21,267 nucleotides of DNA from Clostridiales bacterium (GTDB lineage Bacteria; Bacillota; Clostridia; Peptostreptococcales; T1SED10-28): NCBI GenBank assembly GCA_007134725.1, contig SLKF01000208.1:1-21267 (forward strand). Direction: 5' to 3'. Below, piece by piece: positions 15,714 through 21,267 of this stretch. Made by a program: the position numbers and the translations under genes. Numbering within the stretch: the stretch's first letter is position 1; every line of letters starts with the position of its first letter. Below the pieces are notes generated by a model. The model was not told the origin of the DNA and ran no database searches. It was given only the letters and a program-made list of their open reading frames with translations.

Positions 15714-15725
15714 CCCTCCCTTCAA
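15714..15725 (-). promoter_or_regulatory. Possible antiterminator arm of the riboswitch
   Basis: The minus strand reads TTGAAGGGAGGG here, which can pair with the CCCCTTTCAA arm of the terminator (15648 side) with one bulge. Pairing would free the DUF4430 operon from termination when no cobalamin is bound. Another hairpin, CATGGG/CCCATG, lies between. Confidence 0.4.
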
Positions 15726-15740
15726 TCCCTCGTGAAGTGT

Positions 15741-15899
15741 GTTGGTATTTTTTTCGGCAGGTCTTCCGGCTCAGCATCTACGATATTTCCCTTCCCGGTT
15801 TCCCAGTGGGTTACTAAATATCGCTTTCATGCATTACGGCGGCGAGGACCGCGCAGGTATCACACCTGCTTCCCTTTTCATGTAAAATCTACAACCAAA
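15741..15899 (-). ncRNA. Cobalamin (B12) riboswitch aptamer
   Basis: On the minus strand the conserved elements of the cobalamin aptamer occur in order: AAAGGGAAGCAGGTG with the returning ACCTGC, GCGGTCCTCGCCGCCGTAA, the B12-box-like CCCACTGGGAAACCGGGAAG, then GATGCTGAGCCGGAAGACC and TGCC. A closing P1 helix of at least five pairs (TTGGT 15898-15894 with ACCAA 15746-15742) frames it. By class it binds adenosyl- or methyl-type cobalamin and turns expression down. It controls the DUF4430 and S-component genes through the terminator at 15617-15648. The spacing and boxes make this a secure call. Confidence 0.93.
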
Positions 15900-15929
15900 A
15901 AAAATCGCTATGAAATTCTCTTCTCATCT

Positions 15930-15958
15930 ATCTTAATATGAACGGAAATAAAAAGCAA
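15930..15958 (-). promoter_or_regulatory. Promoter of the cobalamin-riboswitch transcript
   Basis: On the minus strand TTGCTT (15958-15953), a 17-base spacer and TAAGAT (15935-15930), starting two bases after the glnS stop. No terminator is visible for glnS, so readthrough into the riboswitch is also possible. Confidence 0.45.
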
Positions 15959-15960
15959 TG

Positions 15961-17658
15961 TTATTTCTTTCCTTTTTTCCAGGAATCCTTCAGAGGCACA
16001 ATGCGATTGAATATCAATTTTTCCTCTGTGGTGTGTTTATTATCCACGGTGTAGAATCCTTGACGAATAAACTGGAATTTTTCTTCTTTCTTAGCCTCTC
16101 CCAAGGCCTTTTCAATCTTGATATTTTTCAGTATTTTCAACGACTCGGTATTGATTTTTTCTTCCCAGCTTAGGGTTTTATCCTTTAGCAGTTCCTCCTC
16201 CTCAATGAGTTTATCATAGAGTCGGGCCTCCGCATTTTCACAATTTTTGGCATCTACCCAGTGGAGGGTGGCTTTCGGTTTTCTTCCGGTAAAGCCGGAA
16301 CCGCTTTTCGTCTCCCGGTCATAGGTGCATCGAAGTTCTGTAATCTCTCCGGTTTCATTTTTTATAATCTCTGTCAATTGGATAAAATACGCCCCTCGTA
16401 AACGGACTTCATGACTAGGAGCAAATCGTTTAAATCCTTTTTCCGGATATTCCATAAAGTCTTCTTTTTCAATATAGATTTCCCGGGAGAAGGTAATTTC
16501 CCTCGTACCCATGGTCAGATCTTTGGGATGATTTTGCACTTCCAATAATTCATTCTCTTCTTCGGGATAGTTTTCGATCACCACTTTCAAAGGATTCAGT
16601 ACCGCCATCATGGTTGGCGCACGGTCCCGTAAATCTTCCCGCACACTATGTTCCAACATTGAAACGTCCACGGTACTCTCATCTTTGGATATACCGATCT
16701 CTCCAAGAAAATGTTTGATACTCTCGGGAGTGTATCCTCTCCTTCGCATTCCTCTCAGGGTAGGCAGTCTCGGATCATCCCAACCATCCACAAGACCTTC
16801 GGCTACCAGTTCCCGTAAATAACGTTTGCTGGTCACCACTCCTGTTAGGTTCATACGACCGAATTCCCGCTGCTTTGGCGGTTCAATCAGTTCGAGTTCT
16901 TCTAAGGTCCAGTTATACAACGGTCGATGATCTTTAAATTCGATGGAACAGAGGGAATGGGTTACCCCTTCAATAGCGTCCTGTAAAGGATGGGCATAGT
17001 CATACATGGGATAAATGCACCACTGATCACCTTGTCGATAGTGATCTTCATGTAAAATTCGAAAAATTATGGGATCTCTGAGATTAATATTGGGAGACTT
17101 CATATCAATTTTTGCCCGCAATACCTTTTCTCCGGTTTTAAAATCCCCAGCCTTCATTCCCTTAAAAAGATCTAGATTTTCTTTTACACTTCGATCCCGG
17201 TAAGGACTGTTTTTTCCGGTTTCCGTAAGCGTCCCCCGGTACTGTCGAATTTCCTCCGCCGATAGATCACATACGTAAGCCTTTCCTTTTTCGATAAGCT
17301 GAACAGCGTAATCATAGAATTTTTGAAAATAATCGGACCCGTAATAAATCCGGTCTCCGGGATCAAATCCTGCCCACTTCATATCTTCAATAATGGCATC
17401 CACGTATTCCTTATCCTCTTTTAATGGATTGGTATCGTCAAATCGCAGATTGAATTTCCCACCGTACTTTTTCGCTATATTATAGCTGATATTAATGGCA
17501 TAGGCACTTCCAATATGCAAATATCCGTTGGGTTCCGGCGGAAATCGGGTGCAGATCTCACGACTGTATACCCCTTCTTCCAAGTCTTTCTCCACAATTC
17601 GCTGAAGAAAACTGGATTGTTCTTTTTCTACGGTATTATCAACTTCTTCTTTTCCCAT
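15961..17658 (-). CDS. glnS: Glutaminyl-tRNA synthetase
   Basis: A 565-residue class I aminoacyl-tRNA synthetase that charges tRNA-Gln with glutamine. The HIGH motif is HIGS (48-51) in FPPEPNGYLHIGSA, and the KMSKS loop is VVTSKR (274-279). The GlnRS-specific YPMYDYAHPLQDAIEGVTHSLCSIEF block separates it from glutamyl-tRNA synthetases. The C-terminal beta-barrel anticodon-binding domains are present and length is normal. The ATG at 17658 has AGGAGG seven bases upstream. Many low-G+C Gram-positives use Glu-tRNA-Gln amidation instead; clostridial species with glnS are known. No T-box leader is seen. Confidence 0.96.
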   Translation of the reverse strand: MGKEEVDNTVEKEQSSFLQRIVEKDLEEGVYSREICTRFPPEPNGYLHIGSAYAINISYNIAKKYGGKFNLRFDDTNPLKEDKEYVDAIIEDMKWAGFDPGDRIYYGSDYFQKFYDYAVQLIEKGKAYVCDLSAEEIRQYRGTLTETGKNSPYRDRSVKENLDLFKGMKAGDFKTGEKVLRAKIDMKSPNINLRDPIIFRILHEDHYRQGDQWCIYPMYDYAHPLQDAIEGVTHSLCSIEFKDHRPLYNWTLEELELIEPPKQREFGRMNLTGVVTSKRYLRELVAEGLVDGWDDPRLPTLRGMRRRGYTPESIKHFLGEIGISKDESTVDVSMLEHSVREDLRDRAPTMMAVLNPLKVVIENYPEEENELLEVQNHPKDLTMGTREITFSREIYIEKEDFMEYPEKGFKRFAPSHEVRLRGAYFIQLTEIIKNETGEITELRCTYDRETKSGSGFTGRKPKATLHWVDAKNCENAEARLYDKLIEEEELLKDKTLSWEEKINTESLKILKNIKIEKALGEAKKEEKFQFIRQGFYTVDNKHTTEEKLIFNRIVPLKDSWKKGKK

Positions 17659-17705
17659 TAATAATCCTCCTAACATCGATTCTTAAAATCTTTCCCTATA
17701 CTAGC

Positions 17706-17711
17706 ATTATA
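17706..17711 (-). promoter_or_regulatory. -10 box of the glnS promoter
   Basis: TATAAT on the minus strand (17711-17706), 47 bases before the glnS ATG. The -35 region reads TTTAAT at a 16-base spacing and is weak. Confidence 0.5.
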
Positions 17712-17820
17712 CTGAATATAAGCAGTGATTAAAAGCTTTTTCTATTCTTGCCCTTCCATGCTACCGGTCTTAGGATACGTCTGGGTATCCCAAGTACGAA
17801 ACAGCGTATCTCACAAAAAA

Positions 17821-19197
17821 TTATCTTTTGTTAAATAAAGGGTTCCCTTTCGGTATTGACCGACAAACTTTCCCCGTGACCCATAGGACCATGGGAAATG
17901 CCAACCAATTCAACAAAGCGAATTTTCCATAGGATATTGCCGACACTCCGGTAATGGTATAGATAATGATGGCATTTACATTCCAAGGCATTAGTGGCGC
18001 TAAGGCCGTACCGCTGTTGGCAATGATTGTCCCTAGATCTTCCTTGGTCATTCCCTGTTTTTCATAAGCCTCTCCCAAATGCTTTCCGGGGATTAAAATC
18101 CCCACGGTTTGGTCACAGGTCAGGGCATTGAGGACCACGGACAACAGTCCGGTATTTAACAAGAGTTTTCCTTGCCTTCCTCTCTTCACCCGATCAATAA
18201 TCGGTGCAATCCAACCACAACCTTCATAGATTTTGCTAATAGCAATTCCGCCCATTACCACCAAAACCACTTCCAGCATTTGCAGGGCTCCACCAATTTC
18301 CAGGGTGCGAATAAAAGCATGATCCACCGATGATTGAAATCCGAAAAGCAGATATTGTGCTCCCTGCACCAAGGTGGTTCCCTGGAGACTTAAAGCCGCA
18401 ACCAAACCCATGAATATGCCAAAGAGCAACACCAAACTTGAGGATATTTTTTTGAAACTCAACCACAAAACCCCTACAGGGATGATCAACAGTAAGGGGG
18501 ATAGGACAAATAACTCCTCGAGAATATTTTGGTAATACAAAACATCCTCCGGTTGAATTTCTCCTTGATAGTTCAGTCCGATCAGATAATAAATAAGCAG
18601 GGATATCATGATAGTCGGGACCATGACTTTTAACATTTTCACAAAATAGGCCCTAAAGGATATTCCCAGCACTTTCATGGTAAAGTTCGCCAAGGCGGAA
18701 ATCGGCGACATACGGTCGGCAATATAGGCCCCGGAGACCAAGGTTCCCACTAAAAGCCCTGGGGGAATATTGATACTGACCCCTAAAGTGAATAGGACAA
18801 TGCCAATGGTGCTGATGGTTCCAAGACCGGTACCAAGAAAAAAAGCCAGGATACCGCTGATGATAAAGGCCACGGGCAGGAAGTTGACCCCATAAATGAT
18901 ATCGAATCCAAAATAGATGAGGGTGGGAACGATCCCCGAGGCGATCCACATGGAAACATTGAGTCCGATCAGAATTATCAACCCGTAGACTTCCTTGGCA
19001 TCGAGGATCCCTTCTAAGACCCAACGCAGGCTCTCTTTGACAGGTATCCCTGATCCCCGGAGTATAACCAGAGCAATAGCTATGGTTCCATAAATTCCCC
19101 ATAAGAGGGAATACTGCAGAACCATAGCCGTAATTACACTGCCGATGAATAAGATGCCGATAACAAAAGCCCATCGGCCGCTGATTTTTTTTATCAT
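17821..19197 (-). CDS. Na+/H+ antiporter, NhaC-like family
   Basis: A 458-residue membrane protein with about eleven or twelve helices. The sequence VSGAYIADRMSPISALANF (155-173) corresponds to the conserved NhaC-family segment with a DRxSP motif, and a second half contains NALTCDQTVGILIPGKHLGEAY and the unwound-helix-like IANSGTALAPLMPWN. NhaC proteins expel Na+ in exchange for H+ at alkaline pH; some relatives exchange organic acids, amino acids or their derivatives, so ion specificity is not certain. The ATG at 19197 overlaps the upstream gene's stop by four bases (ATGA). It is the last gene of its operon. No clear terminator follows. Confidence 0.85.
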   Translation of the reverse strand: MIKKISGRWAFVIGILFIGSVITAMVLQYSLLWGIYGTIAIALVILRGSGIPVKESLRWVLEGILDAKEVYGLIILIGLNVSMWIASGIVPTLIYFGFDIIYGVNFLPVAFIISGILAFFLGTGLGTISTIGIVLFTLGVSINIPPGLLVGTLVSGAYIADRMSPISALANFTMKVLGISFRAYFVKMLKVMVPTIMISLLIYYLIGLNYQGEIQPEDVLYYQNILEELFVLSPLLLIIPVGVLWLSFKKISSSLVLLFGIFMGLVAALSLQGTTLVQGAQYLLFGFQSSVDHAFIRTLEIGGALQMLEVVLVVMGGIAISKIYEGCGWIAPIIDRVKRGRQGKLLLNTGLLSVVLNALTCDQTVGILIPGKHLGEAYEKQGMTKEDLGTIIANSGTALAPLMPWNVNAIIIYTITGVSAISYGKFALLNWLAFPMVLWVTGKVCRSIPKGNPLFNKR

Positions 19198-19646
19198 TGC
19201 TCTTTCCGATCCCTTCGTTCAACCTGTTCTTGATAGGCTTCCATTATTTTGTACACATGTTGGGTAACCCCGATAAATCTCACTTCCTCCTGGTTCAGTT
19301 CAATAAATAATTTCGCAGTGTAGGCTCGTTCATGCCACTGAGGTTTAATGATTACTAAGTCCTCACTTTCTTCAACGATGTCATAATGCAAAAACGATAA
19401 CGCATCTTTTAAGTCTTGGAGGAATTGTCCTTTCCCCTCAATTTTTATGGTTCTTCTTCGCACATTATGACTCATCAAATAAATAATTCCGTAGGAAAAT
19501 ACGGCGATGGAAATAAAAGAAAAGTGAAAGGAGCCCCCTGTAATCAGCATCATAATAAAATACATCCCTAAAATTAAACCTAAAAAATGGGCCAGCCCCT
19601 TATAGAAAAACCCTCGAAAAGCTTTTGCATAGTATTCATCATTCAT
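19194..19646 (-). CDS. Small membrane protein of unknown function
   Basis: A 150-residue protein I do not recognise. Two hydrophobic helices (about 17-36 and 40-57, GLAHFLGLILGMYFIMMLIT and FSFISIAVFSYGIIYLM) are followed by a charged cytoplasmic part of about 90 residues with mixed strands and helices (RRRTIKIEGKGQF...LVIIKPQW...VRFIGVTQHVYKIM) and a basic, glutamine-rich end. It overlaps the antiporter gene by four bases, so the two are translationally coupled; a partner or regulator role for the antiporter is possible but unproven. The ribosome binding site before 19646 is weak. Confidence 0.75.
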   Translation of the reverse strand: MNDEYYAKAFRGFFYKGLAHFLGLILGMYFIMMLITGGSFHFSFISIAVFSYGIIYLMSHNVRRRTIKIEGKGQFLQDLKDALSFLHYDIVEESEDLVIIKPQWHERAYTAKLFIELNQEEVRFIGVTQHVYKIMEAYQEQVERRDRKEQ

Positions 19647-19703
19647 GATAAATTCACATCCTATCCCTGGAATTTTCGATTCTGTCTTTGGATTTTCAAA
19701 GGA

Positions 19704-20714
19704 TTATTTATTTAATATTGATGTAATATCATTGATTTCAATTTTTATGGTTCCGTCCCCATTATTGATAAACTTCACTTTCCGATCATCCAGGAACTTT
19801 ACCGGGACATGGAGTTCAATGCCCTCCTCGGTGATGATCTTTTGTTTTTTCATTACTTTCTCTGAAGTTTTAGGGGCCAGCTTTACCCGGGGTTCCGTCA
19901 GTCCTCTTTTTTCCATGGAATCCCGATAATCTTTCTGGGCTTCCGGATTATCCCGAAAGACTTTTTCACTGATTTCTTCAATCTCCAACTCATCGGATTC
20001 CGTTAAATTCTCCACCATGGCTTTTTTTAAATCCGTGGTCTTTTTAAAGTCGTTGTCATAGTGTTTTTTCAATACTTCCTTATTGGTTTTGTTGATGATC
20101 GCCATTTTTTCTTTATCGGAAGGTTTCCCCTTACATAAGAGAAACTTTTGGGTAAGATAGAAGATTTTTTCATCATTGATTTTTACTTTCTTTTCTTTTA
20201 CTAAAACTTTCAGATTTTCTAGATCTACGATAAAACCCTCTTCGATCCGCTGATTAATATTTGCGATGGTCCGCTTATACTGAATAATGGAATTGATGTT
20301 TCCATCCTCCTGGTGATTCACTTCATGGGTAAAGGTTTGCTTATAATTAAACTTGAGTACCCCTAAATACGCCCGGTCATTTTGCTGAAAGGCCATCACC
20401 GCCAGATCTCCAGAGGGAACCTCGGGGTTGCTTTTCATATACTCGTATAAACTTTGGGCCAGAGCCTTACTCATGGATAGAAAAGTGTCGCTACTCTGTT
20501 GATAGTCCAACAGGATTTTTCGAAGAGGATTTTCCCGATCTTCAAGAAAAACGCATTCCTTGACCTCGGGATCCTCCATTAATCGTTTAAGGTGTTCACC
20601 TAAGAAAAGTTCTGTCTCCGTGCTTTTAGGGTGCTCCTGTTCCGATAAAACCGGAAGGCCTACCTGACTGTCTAATATGTGTAAAATGCTTTTGGTGATA
20701 TAAACGTCTGCCAT
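19704..20714 (-). CDS. Nucleoid-associated protein, NA37/YejK family
   Basis: A 336-residue cytoplasmic protein resembling the NA37 (37-kDa nucleoid-associated, YejK/NdpA) family, found on the bacterial nucleoid with an unclear role. The N-terminus ITKSILHILDSQVGLPVLSEQE, the middle LAVMAFQQNDRAYLGVLKFNYKQTFTHEV and the later EKIFYLTQKFLLCKGKPSDKEKM region fit the family. The C-terminal half is rich in charged residues and ends in a small beta-rich part (VKFINNGDGTIKIEINDITSIL). AGGAG lies nine bases before the ATG at 20714. The GNAT gene ends 12 bases upstream. Assignment is from memory of the family. Confidence 0.8.
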   Translation of the reverse strand: MADVYITKSILHILDSQVGLPVLSEQEHPKSTETELFLGEHLKRLMEDPEVKECVFLEDRENPLRKILLDYQQSSDTFLSMSKALAQSLYEYMKSNPEVPSGDLAVMAFQQNDRAYLGVLKFNYKQTFTHEVNHQEDGNINSIIQYKRTIANINQRIEEGFIVDLENLKVLVKEKKVKINDEKIFYLTQKFLLCKGKPSDKEKMAIINKTNKEVLKKHYDNDFKKTTDLKKAMVENLTESDELEIEEISEKVFRDNPEAQKDYRDSMEKRGLTEPRVKLAPKTSEKVMKKQKIITEEGIELHVPVKFLDDRKVKFINNGDGTIKIEINDITSILNK

Positions 20715-20726
20715 TGGTTAATCTCC

Positions 20727-21179
20727 TTACTCTAAGTTATATTGATAAATATTGACCTTCTCCATATCCTCGGTCCACCCGCAATCCATAAGCTCCCATC
20801 CCGTGGTTTCGTAATAATCCACCAGATCCGTATACAGATAGACTTTATCGTAATTTTGATCCTTACAATAGTTTATAATAAAATTTTGCAGTTTTTTTCC
20901 GATTCCCTGACTTCGATAAGCCGGGTCCACATATAGGGAAGCCAACCAGGGGAACAAATCCTGTCGACTCATCAGGTCACAGCGCCAAAGTCCTACAGTG
21001 CCTACCACTTTCCCCTCTTCCAGGGCCACAAAGGTTTGAGGCAGGTTATCAGGATCCTGACTGTGTTGAATTATCATTTCATAGCGCTTATAATTCTTTT
21101 CATTTCCCCATTCTTTCCATAGCCAGCTTATCACTTGAGACTCGTACTCCTTAAACTGAGATAATAATTTGATTTCCAC
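20727..21179 (-). CDS. GNAT family N-acetyltransferase
   Basis: A 150-residue acetyl-CoA-dependent acyltransferase. Motif A is LASLYVDPAYRSQGIGKKLQNF with the RSQGIG pyrophosphate-binding loop; the preceding strand is TFVALEEGKVVGTVGLWRCDL, and the C-terminal YLYTDLVDYYETTGWELMD is the usual end of the fold. The acceptor is unknown. The start is a GTG at 21179 with AGGAGG nine bases upstream. It is the first gene of the likely four-gene minus-strand operon. Confidence 0.92.
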   Translation of the reverse strand: MEIKLLSQFKEYESQVISWLWKEWGNEKNYKRYEMIIQHSQDPDNLPQTFVALEEGKVVGTVGLWRCDLMSRQDLFPWLASLYVDPAYRSQGIGKKLQNFIINYCKDQNYDKVYLYTDLVDYYETTGWELMDCGWTEDMEKVNIYQYNLE

Positions 21180-21227
21180 GATTTTCTTCCTCCTACTACA
21201 ATGTATTTGTCGTACTAATTCCTTCTT

Positions 21228-21257
21228 ACTATAAACTTTCTATCATTGAATGGTAAA
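21228..21257 (-). promoter_or_regulatory. Promoter of the GNAT operon
   Basis: On the minus strand TTTACC (21257-21252), an 18-base spacer and TATAGT (21233-21228). It lies about 49 bases before the GTG at 21179. Confidence 0.5.
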
Positions 21258-21267
21258 AGCCTCCATA

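Noticed and set aside
15732..15941. Plus-strand open frame of 69 codons over the riboswitch
   Set aside because: It runs antisense to a cobalamin aptamer, lacks a ribosome binding site and resembles no protein.
17745..17820. Possible hairpin terminator after the antiporter gene (GGATAC/GTATCC and GATACG/CGTATC arms)
   Set aside because: The arms are short, compete with each other and lack a following T-run on the minus strand; the T-run lies before the hairpin.

Overview
The window looks like a chromosomal segment of an anaerobic, low-G+C Gram-positive bacterium of the class Clostridia. The grounds are strong AGGAGG ribosome binding sites, U-tailed hairpin terminators, a hybrid-cluster protein, ECF transporter S components, a clostridial-type NA37 protein and closest-looking protein forms from memory. 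Several sodium or osmolyte transporters (NSS symporter, BCCT carrier, NhaC-type antiporter) and a strongly acidic extracytoplasmic protein suggest a sodium-rich, perhaps alkaline or saline, habitat. That habitat is an inference. I see no phage, transposon, CRISPR array, rRNA or tRNA.

Layout. 1-1214: 3' part of an NSS sodium symporter gene (+). 1311-1922: AcuB-like CBS-CBS-ACT protein (-). 2179-3837: hcp (-), divergent from a small S-component-like membrane protein (4008-4538, +); their shared intergenic region holds a CRP/FNR-type operator placed at -41.5 from a likely hcp start site. 4533-4804: a collapsed endonuclease IV (nfo) pseudogene (-), downstream of a diacylglycerol/lipid kinase gene (4830-5690, -). 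6016-7824: BCCT transporter (+). 8054-8728: rhomboid protease (+), convergent with an operon of pterin dehydratase and a METTL7-like methyltransferase (8783-9774, -). 10036-11975: isochorismatase-family hydrolase and folC (+), ending in a 4 x 16-bp tandem repeat. 12112-13855: alpha/beta hydrolase and TspO-like protein, tightly coupled (-).

13988-15899 (-) is the most interesting block. A cobalamin riboswitch with a terminator-type expression platform controls a membrane-anchored protein made of three tandem DUF4430 (transcobalamin C-terminal-like) domains, followed by an overlapping ECF S component. I read this as a candidate vitamin B12 (or corrinoid) capture-and-import module in which an acidic surface protein hands ligand to an ECF transporter. 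The riboswitch and gene order are visible in the sequence; the handover is inference.

15961-17658: glnS (-). 17821-21179: a likely four-gene operon (-) of a GNAT acetyltransferase, an NA37 nucleoid-associated protein, a small membrane protein and an NhaC-type antiporter. In three places a transcription terminator overlaps the end of a coding region, so the segment is compact. The stretch 15586-15960 is the only gene-free stretch over 300 bases and is filled by the riboswitch leader.
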